The notes beneath the pieces were generated by a model. That model worked only from the letters and a program-made list of their open reading frames with translations, did not search any database and was not told the origin of the DNA. This document shows, one piece after another, positions 16,705-24,009 of a stretch of 64,000 bases of DNA (position 1 is its first letter; each line of letters begins with the position of its first letter). The translations under genes and the position numbers were made by a program. The DNA comes from Gammaproteobacteria bacterium (GTDB lineage Bacteria; Pseudomonadota; Gammaproteobacteria; JAABTG01): positions 1,026,790 through 1,090,789 of the forward strand of contig JAXHLS010000006.1 in assembly GCA_034522055.1 (NCBI GenBank). The letters run 5' to 3'.

Positions 16705-17685
16705 ATGTCCGCTTCCATGCCCACCCACTGCCGCGACAACCACCGCCGCCGGGCCGTGCCCTGGCCCGGTGTACTCGTGGCGGTGCTCCTGGCCGGCTTC
16801 AACACCGCCGCCCCGGGCTTCACCCTGGAAGTGGAGCGTGTCACCGACCGGGCCTACGCCCTGGTGGGCGATATCGGCCCCCGCAGCGTGGAAAACCACG
16901 CCCTCAACAATACCCTGGGCTTCGTGGTGACGGATGATGGCGTGATCCTGGTGGGCTCCGGCGCCAGTCCCGCGGGCGCCGCGCTTATCGAACGGACGGT
17001 GGCCGGCGTCACGCCCCAACCCATCCGCTGGGTGGTGAACATCGGCGCCCAGGACCACCACTGGCTGGGCAACGATTATTTCGCCGCGAAGGGTGCCGAG
17101 ATCATCGCCCTGGAACGCACGGTGGCGGCCCAGCAGACCCATGTGGATGCCCACCTGGCGCGCCTGCGGGGGCTGCTGGGCGACGTAGTAGAGGACATCG
17201 GGCCGGCCTACGCCCCGGCCCCTATCGACGCCGATCGGGCCTCCCTGCAGCTGGGCGGCCTGGACCTTGAACTCATGTGGCCCGGTAACGGCCATTTCCC
17301 CGGCGACGCGGTGCTGTGGCTGCCCCGCCAGCGCGTCGTGTTCACCGGGGACTTCGTCTTCCATGACCGCATGCTGGGCATCCATCCCTTCACGTCCGTG
17401 GTGGCCTGGCGGGACGCCTTCGATGCCATCGCGGCCCTCGAACCCGCACATGTCGTGCCGGGCCACGGCCGGCCCGGCGACATGGCGAAGGCCACGGCGG
17501 ACACCGGCGACTATCTCCACTCGCTGGCGGACCGGGTAGGGGGCGCACTGGAGGACTGGATGGAGATTGGCGCCACCATCGAGGCCCTGGCCGAAGCACC
17601 GGCCTTCCGCCATCTGCGCTTCTACGATGACTGGCACCGCCGCAACCTGCACCGGACCTATCTGCAACTGGAATCCGCCCTTTAG
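16705..17685 (+). CDS. Secreted metallo-beta-lactamase-fold protein, altered metal motif
   Basis: The 326-residue protein has an N-terminal signal or anchor (WPGVLVAVLLAGF) and the lactamase fold: LGFVVTDDGVILVGSGASP, NGHFPGDAVLWLP, VFTGDFVFHDRMLG and HVVPGHGRPGD. The HxHxDH zinc motif is replaced by GAQDHH within NIGAQDHHWLGN, so the usual first metal site is lost or rebuilt. I recall related proteins with QDHRWLGN at this site, so it is probably a real subfamily, not a mutation. SoxH-like and quinoprotein-relay hydrolases are the nearest named relatives. Start 16705 is chosen over 16669 for the signal; role unknown, perhaps sulfur-compound hydrolysis. Confidence 0.75.
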   Translation: MSASMPTHCRDNHRRRAVPWPGVLVAVLLAGFNTAAPGFTLEVERVTDRAYALVGDIGPRSVENHALNNTLGFVVTDDGVILVGSGASPAGAALIERTVAGVTPQPIRWVVNIGAQDHHWLGNDYFAAKGAEIIALERTVAAQQTHVDAHLARLRGLLGDVVEDIGPAYAPAPIDADRASLQLGGLDLELMWPGNGHFPGDAVLWLPRQRVVFTGDFVFHDRMLGIHPFTSVVAWRDAFDAIAALEPAHVVPGHGRPGDMAKATADTGDYLHSLADRVGGALEDWMEIGATIEALAEAPAFRHLRFYDDWHRRNLHRTYLQLESAL

Positions 17686-17830
17686 CAACCATGGACCCAC
17701 ATCCGTTCAATCGTTTCCCGCACCCGGCGCGGCTGCCGGATAACTCCGGCCCGCCCTTGCAGCGCCCCGCAGGGGCCGGACCGGCCGCATCCTCAACCCT
17801 CTAGGGATGGATAAGAATATGGAGTCACCA

Positions 17831-18292
17831 ATGAAGGCATCACTCAAACCTCGTATCCTCCCCGGCGCGGCCCTGGGGCTGTTGCTGGCGCTCCTGCTGC
17901 CCTGGTCGGCTGCGGCCGCGCCCCGGGACGGCCTCGACAACGCCATCGTCACCTATCTCGCCGCCGGGCCCATCGAGAACTTCCTGCTGCAACCGGAGGC
18001 CCTGCCCGATGATCCGGGCGATGAGTTCTACCTGGTGTTCGATGTGCGCAGCCCTGCCGAGGTGGAGGAAGGCGGCCTCCTGCCCGGCGCCGTCCACGTG
18101 CCCTATACCGATATCGACCCGCTGCTGGATGCCCTGGCCGGCGACCATAGCCAGCCGGTGCTGGTGTATTGCCAGACCATGCTGCGCAGCACCCAGGTAG
18201 TCATGGCCCTGCGCCTGCTCGGTTACGAGAACGCCTGGTACCTGGCCGGTGGCATCGACCGCTGGCGCGCGGCCGGCAAACCGCTGGAATGA
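17831..18292 (+). CDS. Secreted single-domain rhodanese
   Basis: The 153-residue precursor has a signal peptide ending SAAAA and a compact rhodanese domain: VFDVRSPAEVEEGGLLPGAV, then YCQTMLRSTQ with catalytic Cys114, then WYLAGGIDRW. GGAG 6 bases upstream selects 17831 over ATGs at 17807 and 17819. It lies between the lactamase-fold gene and the ArsP-type permease, probably in one unit with the latter (36-base gap). Confidence 0.85.
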   Translation: MKASLKPRILPGAALGLLLALLLPWSAAAAPRDGLDNAIVTYLAAGPIENFLLQPEALPDDPGDEFYLVFDVRSPAEVEEGGLLPGAVHVPYTDIDPLLDALAGDHSQPVLVYCQTMLRSTQVVMALRLLGYENAWYLAGGIDRWRAAGKPLE

Positions 18293-18328
18293 ACCTGCCC
18301 TGCCCTCACCGGAGAAAGGCTGATACCC

Positions 18329-19300
18329 ATGTTCGATAGCCTCGCCGACTTGGTGGTCTACCAGTGGCTGGGACTGGACCCCGCCACCCATGGCGGTGCC
18401 GCCCTTCATTTCTTCGTCATGGACACGGCGAAGATCTTCGCCCTGCTGGTGGTGATCATCTACGTGATGGGACTGTTCCGGGCCCTGCTGTCACCGGAAA
18501 AGGTGCGCGCCTACGTGCGCGGCAAACCCAAGTGGCTGGCGCGCTCCTCGGCGGTGAGTCTGGGCGCGGTGACACCCTTCTGCTCCTGCTCGTCGGTGCC
18601 GCTGTTCATCGGCTTCGTGGAGGCCGGCATCCCCCTCGGGGTCACCTTCTCCTTCCTCATCGCCAGCCCCATGATCAACGAGGTGGCGGTGGTGATCCTC
18701 ATCGGCATCCTGGGCTGGGAGCTGACCCTGATGTACGTGGCCGCCGGCCTCACCGTGGCCTATGTGGGCGGCGTGGTGATGGAGCGCTTCCGCGTCGAGC
18801 GCTGGGTGGAGGACTACGTGTGGAAGATCCACATGGGCGAGGCGACCATGGCCCGGCCCGACACCTCCCTGGCCGGCCGCCATCGCTACGCCTGGGGCGA
18901 GGTGCGGGAGATCGTCGGCCGGCTATGGAAGTGGGTGGTGGCGGGGATCGCCGTGGGCGCCCTGTTCCATGGCTACGTGCCCGAGGACTGGGTCACAGAG
19001 CACCTGGGTGGCGAGGGCAACTGGCTGGCGGTACCCGGCGCCGTGCTGCTGGGAGTGCCCCTGTACTCCAACGCCACCGGTGTCATCCCGGTGGCCGAGG
19101 CCATGCTCGGCAAGGGTGTGGCCATCGGCACCACGCTGGCCTTCATGATGAGCATCGCCGCCCTGTCGCTGCCGGAGATGATCATCCTGCGCAAGGTGAT
19201 CCGCTGGCCGGCCCTCGCCCTCTATGCGGGCGTCCTCGCCATCGCCTTCATGCTGGTGGGCTGGGGCTTCAACCTCCTTGGAGCGTCGGTACCGGTCTGA
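18329..19300 (+). CDS. ArsP/DUF318-type permease
   Basis: The 323-residue membrane protein shows the signature TPFCSCSSVPLFIGF of the ArsP_1 permease family, with about eight hydrophobic segments and a central hydrophilic loop. ArsP members export methylated trivalent or aromatic arsenicals; other members are uncharacterised. An arsenite methyltransferase gene two positions downstream supports export of methylarsenite, but the family is broad and another thiophilic substrate is possible. Confidence 0.8.
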   Translation: MFDSLADLVVYQWLGLDPATHGGAALHFFVMDTAKIFALLVVIIYVMGLFRALLSPEKVRAYVRGKPKWLARSSAVSLGAVTPFCSCSSVPLFIGFVEAGIPLGVTFSFLIASPMINEVAVVILIGILGWELTLMYVAAGLTVAYVGGVVMERFRVERWVEDYVWKIHMGEATMARPDTSLAGRHRYAWGEVREIVGRLWKWVVAGIAVGALFHGYVPEDWVTEHLGGEGNWLAVPGAVLLGVPLYSNATGVIPVAEAMLGKGVAIGTTLAFMMSIAALSLPEMIILRKVIRWPALALYAGVLAIAFMLVGWGFNLLGASVPV

Positions 19301-19312
19301 ATGAACACATCG

Positions 19313-19341
19313 AGGACACGCCGAAGAATTCGGCGTGTCCT
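19313..19341. terminator. 13-bp perfect hairpin after permease
   Basis: AGGACACGCCGAA, loop GAA, and the exact complement start 12 bases after the permease stop. No T-run follows. A second smaller palindrome (TTGGCC-ATGGGA-GGCCAA) lies at about 19434-19451 in the same leader. Confidence 0.5.
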
Positions 19342-19480
19342 ACGCGCGGCAGGATGCCACGTGCTTGTGCGATGGCATGGGCCATCGACAATGAAGGAAG
19401 GCGAAAACCGTGTTTTCACCTTCCGCGCTGACTTGGCCATGGGAGGCCAATCCGCAGCATATCCTTACAGGAGCAAGCTC

Positions 19481-19954
19481 ATGAAGACATTGACTGTGGT
19501 ACTGATGTTTCTCTCCCTGTGCACCGCGGCGCTGGCCGATGAAGCGCTGGCCGATGAGGCGCTGGCCACTGACCGGGGGCTGGAGCAATACATCACGAAC
19601 TTCGACTACGCCGCGCGCAAGGACATGAAAATGGACAGCCAAGGCCTCATCCAGCTGTTGAAGGAAGGCAATGCACAGTTGATCGATATCCGTTTTCCGG
19701 AGGAGTTCGCGGCCTGGAAGGTCAGCCCGGCCACGAACATCCCCTTGCCGGAATTGCCCGCCCGGCTCGACGAACTGGATACCAGCAAGGTCATCGTCAC
19801 CGCCTGCCCGCACACACCCCGCGCCGTCATCGCCATGCTCTATCTGCGCTCCCGGGGGATCCCGGCCAAATTCCTCAAGGATGGCCTCATAGGCCTCGCC
19901 GACAACCTGCGGGGAGACGACGCCCGCGACTTCATTCAACAACTTCCCAAGTAA
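19481..19954 (+). CDS. Secreted rhodanese-like protein
   Basis: The 157-residue precursor has a signal peptide (LMFLSLCTAALA), then a repeated DEALA at the mature N-terminus, coded by a short direct repeat. A rhodanese-like domain follows: LIDIRFPEEFAAWKV and VTACPHTPRAVIAM with candidate active Cys109, then FLKDGLIGLADNL. The active loop ACPHTPR is atypical. ACAGGAG precedes the start. It abuts arsM (1-base gap), so the two are co-transcribed, linking a periplasmic sulfur carrier to arsenic methylation. Confidence 0.8.
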   Translation: MKTLTVVLMFLSLCTAALADEALADEALATDRGLEQYITNFDYAARKDMKMDSQGLIQLLKEGNAQLIDIRFPEEFAAWKVSPATNIPLPELPARLDELDTSKVIVTACPHTPRAVIAMLYLRSRGIPAKFLKDGLIGLADNLRGDDARDFIQQLPK

Positions 19955-19955
19955 C

Positions 19956-20747
19956 ATGCCAGATGCCATGAACGAACCTGATCAGAACTCCATTCGCGAT
20001 GCCGTGCGCGAGACCTACGGCGACGCGGCCCGCGGCGGCGGTTGTTGCGGATCAACACCCGTAAGCATCGACTCGGCACGGCTCGGCTACTCGGATGCAG
20101 ACCTCGGCGCCATCCCCGAGGGCGCCGATCTGGGCCTGGGTTGCGGCAACCCCCAGGCCATCGCGGGCCTGAAACCGGGGGAGACGGTGCTGGACCTGGG
20201 CAGCGGGGCGGGCTTCGATTGTTTCCTCGCCGCCCGCGCCGTGGGTGACGGCGGTCACATCATCGGCGTGGACATGACACCGGAGATGCTGGCCAAGGCC
20301 AGGGAGAATGCCCGGCGGGGGGATTACCGCAACGTGGAGTTCCGCCTCGGCGAGATCGAGCACCTGCCCGTGGCGGATGCCAGCATCGACGTGATCATCT
20401 CCAACTGTGTGATCAACCTCTCGCCCCACAAGGAACAGGTATTCCACGAGGCCTTCCGCGTGCTCAGGCCTGGTGGCCGCCTCGCCGTCAGCGACGTGGT
20501 GGCGAGTGCGGAAATCCCGGAGCAGACACGCCGCGACTTGGCCCTCCATACCAGCTGCATCGCCGGCGCCCGCCCCGTGGACGAGTTGGAGACCATGTTG
20601 AGGGACGCGGGCTTCGATGCCATTCGCATCGCGCCCCAGGACAAGAGCCGGGAATTCATCCGCGACTGGGCGCCCGGACATGAGGCCGAGGCCTATGTCG
20701 TTTCCGCCTCCATGGAGGCCATCAAACCAGAGGTAGTGACACCATGA
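19956..20747 (+). CDS. arsM: Arsenite S-adenosylmethionine methyltransferase
   Basis: The 263-residue protein has the SAM-binding motif VLDLGSGAGFDCFLAA, the ArsM N-terminus with a vicinal cysteine pair (GGGCCGST), a second cysteine in SNCVINLSP and a third in HTSCIAGA. These match the arsenite-binding cysteines of ArsM. It methylates As(III) in the cytoplasm. ATG 19968 is an equally possible start; neither has a clear Shine-Dalgarno. The stop overlaps the thioredoxin-like gene (ATGA). Confidence 0.92.
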   Translation: MPDAMNEPDQNSIRDAVRETYGDAARGGGCCGSTPVSIDSARLGYSDADLGAIPEGADLGLGCGNPQAIAGLKPGETVLDLGSGAGFDCFLAARAVGDGGHIIGVDMTPEMLAKARENARRGDYRNVEFRLGEIEHLPVADASIDVIISNCVINLSPHKEQVFHEAFRVLRPGGRLAVSDVVASAEIPEQTRRDLALHTSCIAGARPVDELETMLRDAGFDAIRIAPQDKSREFIRDWAPGHEAEAYVVSASMEAIKPEVVTP

Positions 20748-20986
20748 TGAACATCAAGGTACTCGGCACGGGTTGTGCCAACTGCAAACGCACCCAGGCC
20801 CTCATCGAGGAGGCCGCCAAGGCCGGCAATGTCGACATCGAGATCGAGAAGGTGGAAGACATCGCCGCCATCATGGGCTACGGCGTCATGTCCACCCCCG
20901 GCGTCGTCATCGATGGCACCGTGGTCCATGCCGGCGGCGTGCCGGATCGCAAGGCCGTGGAGGGCTGGCTCGCCGGCCACAGCTGA
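20744..20986 (+). CDS. Small CxxC thioredoxin-like protein
   Basis: The 80-residue protein opens with MMNIKVLGTGCANCKRT, the CxxC of the thioredoxin_3 (redox-active disulfide protein 2) family, and has the cis-proline STPGVVIDG. There is no signal peptide, so it is cytoplasmic. Members of this family are often encoded beside ArsP/DUF318 permeases. Likely role: thiol reduction for ArsM or the permease (inference). Confidence 0.88.
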   Translation: MMNIKVLGTGCANCKRTQALIEEAAKAGNVDIEIEKVEDIAAIMGYGVMSTPGVVIDGTVVHAGGVPDRKAVEGWLAGHS

Positions 20987-21151
20987 TCGTCGTCGCAGAC
21001 AACCGGAGCGACCACGACAGGTCCTCCTACCACCATGAAGAACCGGCTGATAGCAAAACCATCCCGGCAGTCCCTTGCTTAATTTCGGCGAGGCGCTCAT
21101 GAAGCATAGCATTACCCGCATCGCCAATCGGCTGGAAGAGACTGCTGATCC

Positions 21152-21180
21152 CTTGGCGTTCTTTGCGTCTTGGCGAGAGA
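21152..21180. repeat. Fragment of the CGCCAAG dispersed repeat
   Basis: CTTGGCGTTCTTTGCGTCTT and adjoining GGCGAGAG match the core of the repeat at 12078-12276 and 49236-49340. The rest of 20987-21220 holds no supported gene. Confidence 0.5.
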
Positions 21181-21222
21181 CTATTGTTTCTTGGTTTGTG
21201 CTTGTCTCGACTATAACCCCGG

Positions 21223-21241
21223 TATACTCCTACTGAGTATT
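21223..21241. promoter_or_regulatory. Probable VapB operator overlapping a -10 box
   Basis: TATACTC-ctact-GAGTATT is a near-perfect inverted repeat 18 bases before the antitoxin start; TATACT itself reads as a -10 hexamer. This layout fits autorepression by the antitoxin. Confidence 0.5.
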
Positions 21242-21258
21242 ACCTTGAGGGTCATATT

Positions 21259-21507
21259 ATGGAAACCACCTCGGTCACCAGCAAGGGCCAGGTAACGATT
21301 CCCCAGGCGATCAGGCGAAAGTTGGGCATCCGCAAGGGCAGCAAGGTGGAATTCACTATTGTGGGAGACCACGTGCAGTTGCACTTGGTGAGCACCCCTG
21401 CGGAGGTCGAGGAAAGCGGCTTCGGTATGCTCAAGAGTAAGAAAGCTGCCGTCGCCACCGATCTCGATCCGTCGACACTGCTGAAAAGGGGATCGTCCGG
21501 TCCGTGA
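21259..21507 (+). CDS. AbrB/MazE-type antitoxin (VapB-like)
   Basis: The 82-residue protein has a swapped-hairpin DNA-binding domain at its N-terminus (TSVTSKGQVTIPQAIRRKLG, then GSKVEF). The C-terminal tail presumably wraps the toxin. TTGAGGGT precedes the ATG, and its 3' end overlaps the toxin start by 4 bases. Confidence 0.88.
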   Translation: METTSVTSKGQVTIPQAIRRKLGIRKGSKVEFTIVGDHVQLHLVSTPAEVEESGFGMLKSKKAAVATDLDPSTLLKRGSSGP

Positions 21508-21842
21508 ATGGATTGGACACCAACATCCTGGCTCGCTACTACATCCAAGACCGCGCCGATACCGAGGCATCGAAGCAGCACGAGGCGGCGCGCAAGCTCA
21601 TCGAGGCGGGTGATCCGCTCATGGTCTGCAAGACCGTGCTGCTCGAGTTCGAGTGGGTGATGCGCGGGTACTACGGCTTCGAAAGGGAAGAGATCCTCCC
21701 CGTATTCCGGCACCTTTCCCCCCTCGCCCACATAAGAATCGAAGATCGGTCGGAGGTCGAGCAACCTGCCACAGGTCGTATTTCATCTGCTGGCCGAGCC
21801 ACATCTCGGCACGCCCGCCGTGCTCAGGTCCCAACCATTTAA
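21504..21842 (+). pseudogene. Truncated VapC-type PIN toxin
   Basis: From a GTG overlapping the antitoxin stop, the frame gives an intact PIN N-terminus (GLDTNILARYYIQD with the first catalytic Asp; LLEFEWVMRGYYGF with the conserved Glu) to about residue 88 (IEDRSEVEQ). After that homology stops and the tail (PATGRISSAGRATSRHARRA) looks random. The later acidic residues of the active site are missing, so it is probably inactive. Homology ends about 70 bases before the dispersed repeat copy B, suggesting a rearrangement. Confidence 0.8.
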
Positions 21843-22037
21843 GGTGCAAGCCGCGAAGCACGCTCTCCCCCTCTCCCTCTGGGACAAATCCGTCGGGAAC
21901 GGATTTGAACGCGCCTTGGGCGGCCCGCAGGGCGAAGGGCAGGATGCCCGGAGTACAGGGATGGGGTGAGGGAACGAGCATGGCGATACGCGCTTCTCTT
22001 TTATCATTCCGGGCGGCGCGTATCGCCATGGGAGTTA
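21843..22037 (-). repeat. ~190-bp dispersed repeat, copy B
   Basis: This is the inverted partner of 9816-10012 with only scattered differences, ending with the same CCATGGGAGTTAA. The internal GCGTATCGCCAT / ATGGCGATACGC inverted repeat is conserved while the loop between has diverged. It lies between the broken toxin and the His-rich protein gene. Confidence 0.75.
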
Positions 22038-22150
22038 AACACAAAAACTGGCGCCACACTTGCATAACAGTAATTAGTGTCAGACCGCGGAGATAATTGG
22101 TCTCTGCTTTAATGCAAGTATGCAAGCCTGACCCGAACACTGGAGACCCC

Positions 22151-22552
22151 ATGAAACTAATCCCTCTATTCGCCACCGTGGCGATCGTCTGCTCCGCCCC
22201 ATCCGCGACGGCCCAGTTCATGGCCCAGTTCGATACGTCCCGCGACAGCCGCCACCAGCACCCGCACCACTCGCGTCCCATGATGGATGACCGGCATCAT
22301 CGCCCCCGGCACGACCGGTCGGCCGAGGAGCACCAACGCCATGAGTCCAGGCCACGGCAGGATGCCCCCTTCAACACCGCACCCCGGAAGAGAGAGCACC
22401 GCTATCACGAGCATTACCCGGAATTCCAGCCGGGACCACCCCTGTGGCAACAGCGGCGGAACGACATGTCCCGAGGCGGCTACCGGGACGGCCCGCCCAT
22501 GTGGCAGCAACACCGCGGACAACCCTATCAGCGACCCTCATGGCGCGAGTAA
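22151..22552 (+). CDS. Secreted His/Arg/Pro-rich protein, unknown function
   Basis: The 133-residue precursor has a signal peptide ending SATA, then a low-complexity, very hydrophilic body rich in His, Arg, Asp, Gln and Pro (for example RHQHPHHSRP and DDRHHRPRHDR). The histidine clusters could bind metal ions; it adjoins relics of heavy-metal efflux genes, which is consistent but not proof. I do not recognise a family. The start is placed at 22151 for the signal peptide. Confidence 0.6.
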   Translation: MKLIPLFATVAIVCSAPSATAQFMAQFDTSRDSRHQHPHHSRPMMDDRHHRPRHDRSAEEHQRHESRPRQDAPFNTAPRKREHRYHEHYPEFQPGPPLWQQRRNDMSRGGYRDGPPMWQQHRGQPYQRPSWRE

Positions 22553-22570
22553 CACGGTGGGGCTCCCAGA

Positions 22571-22830
22571 GTGATGCTCACAAGGGACCTGACCCGCGCC
22601 ATCCGCGCCGTGGGCCGGGTGACCTACGGCGAGACGCGCCTGGCCGACGTCGCACTCAAGTTCGATGCCTGGATCGGCGAGCTGCACGTGGATTACGTCG
22701 GCGCCCCGGTCGAGAAAGGCCAGAAGTTGTTCACCGTCAACGGACCGGAGTTGCTGGCCGCACAACAGGAGTACCTGGAGCTCGGGGACCGTCCGTTGGT
22801 GTTCGAAGACCTTGGCGCCGGGCGGCGTGC
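22571..22830 (+). pseudogene. Relic of CusB-type efflux adaptor
   Basis: The frame reads VGRVTYGETRLADVALKFDA, GELHVDYVGAPVEKGQKLF and ELLAAQQEYLEL, which is the barrel-sandwich start of CusB/CzcB-type periplasmic adaptors. After about residue 80 it passes by frameshift into RND sequence. Some 80 of roughly 400 residues survive. Confidence 0.75.
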
Positions 22831-22985
22831 CCGTCACCATCAGCGACGTGGGCACGGTGGCCCTGGGGCCGGCCATGCAGCGCGGTCAGGGTAAACTCGA
22901 CGACCAGGGCGTGACCGTGGGTGGCATCGTGGTGATGCGCTATGGCGAGAATGCCCTGGCTACGCGTCGCGCCCTTCGCCGGGAT
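22815..22985 (+). pseudogene. Relic of CusA-type RND pump
   Basis: In the next frame, GGVPVTISDVGTVALGPAMQ and VGGIVVMRYGENALA match the docking-domain region of heavy-metal RND pumps. Only about 55 residues of an approximately 1,040-residue protein remain, joined directly to the adaptor relic. Confidence 0.75.
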
Positions 22986-23039
22986 CAAGGCGCCCACGGG
23001 CGAGATGACGACTGTGATTCCCATGGCCGGCTGCCGGCC

Positions 23040-23477
23040 AGTGTGCAGGCGGGCTCCGGATCGTGGGACTATTTCGGCGGCATCGTCATGACCCACCAGA
23101 CCCTGAGATACCAGATGGATAGGCAGATCACTTATCGGGAGAACACCGTGGCCGACGACTTCGAGGCCGGGGATGTCTGGCGCCTGGATGGGTCTTTGGA
23201 ATATCGCTTGAATCCGTTGGAGATTGCCGGTGGCGTACCGGCCTTCATCTACGGCGCCCTGGAGGTCAACCTGATCCATGAGGGCAGGAACCGCATCGAT
23301 GGCCGCAGGGACCCCGACTCCGGCGGCACACGGCTCTTTCTCACGCCGGGGCCTCAATACGTGGGCCGGCGGTGGATCCTGGAGGGGGCGCTGCAGGTGC
23401 CGGTGGTACAGGACCTCAACGGCGGCGCCCTGGAGACCGACTACATCCTTCGCGCCGACGCCAGGCTCAATTTCTGA
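23040..23477 (+). pseudogene. C-terminal relic of a beta-barrel outer-membrane protein
   Basis: The same frame continues into GGVPAFIYGALEVNLIHEGR, GTRLFLTPGPQYVGRRWILE and ALQVPVVQDLNG, ending with the aromatic terminus DARLNF. This resembles the C-terminal part of transporter/phenol-MetA-degradation-like barrels found beside metal RND operons. No start codon or signal peptide of its own is visible. Confidence 0.6.
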
Positions 23478-24009
23478 GCACCGGGATCTGTACGTGAAGG
23501 ACGCGGGCATGGCACGGGAAAGAGCATTTCGTGGGGTTCGCAAGCTCACCCCAGCTATTGGCTCCGCCTGGCGGGATGTCGGGCTGAAGCCCGACCTACA
23601 GCCCGACACGACACCCCCACCGCCCATTCCTTCGGCACGAATGTAGATACTCCGTTTCCTGTCAAGCAGTCTGTAGGTCGCTTGCTCTCGGCAACCGACA
23701 TCCGCGCCCGCAAAGCGCCGAGTTTCCGTCGGCTGCCAAGAGCAGCCGACCTACGCCTCTGTCTTTCTCCCCAGGGGAAATGGGAAAGGGGAAAAGGTTT
23801 ATTACCCGTGCGTCCGCTATGCTGAAGCCGAAACGGTGGATCCGCTGCGCCTTTTCAAACGGCCACTCCTCCCTGACCTTCTCCCTTTTCGCGTCACTCG
23901 CGTCTTTTGCGGTTACGCTTTTTGTAGGTCGGGATTCATCCCGACATTCAAACCCGCCGCGCATGCCTCGCGCCGGGGCGTTTCTCCCGCAACAGGCCCC
24001 TCAGGTCCG
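23478..24009. repeat. Intergenic region with palindromic repeats
   Basis: No gene is supported. Palindromic modules at 23576-23640 and 23923-23965 are inverted relatives of 13761-13884. A different pair (GTAGGTCG ... CAGCCGACCTACG) spans 23671-23757; its right half resembles 56416-56445. Short open frames on both strands run through these repeats and are not credible genes. Confidence 0.6.

Noticed and set aside
22571-22894. Calling the CusB-like frame an intact small adaptor
   Set aside because: Only the first lipoyl region is present and the frame passes into random sequence; the CusA motif continues in another frame.
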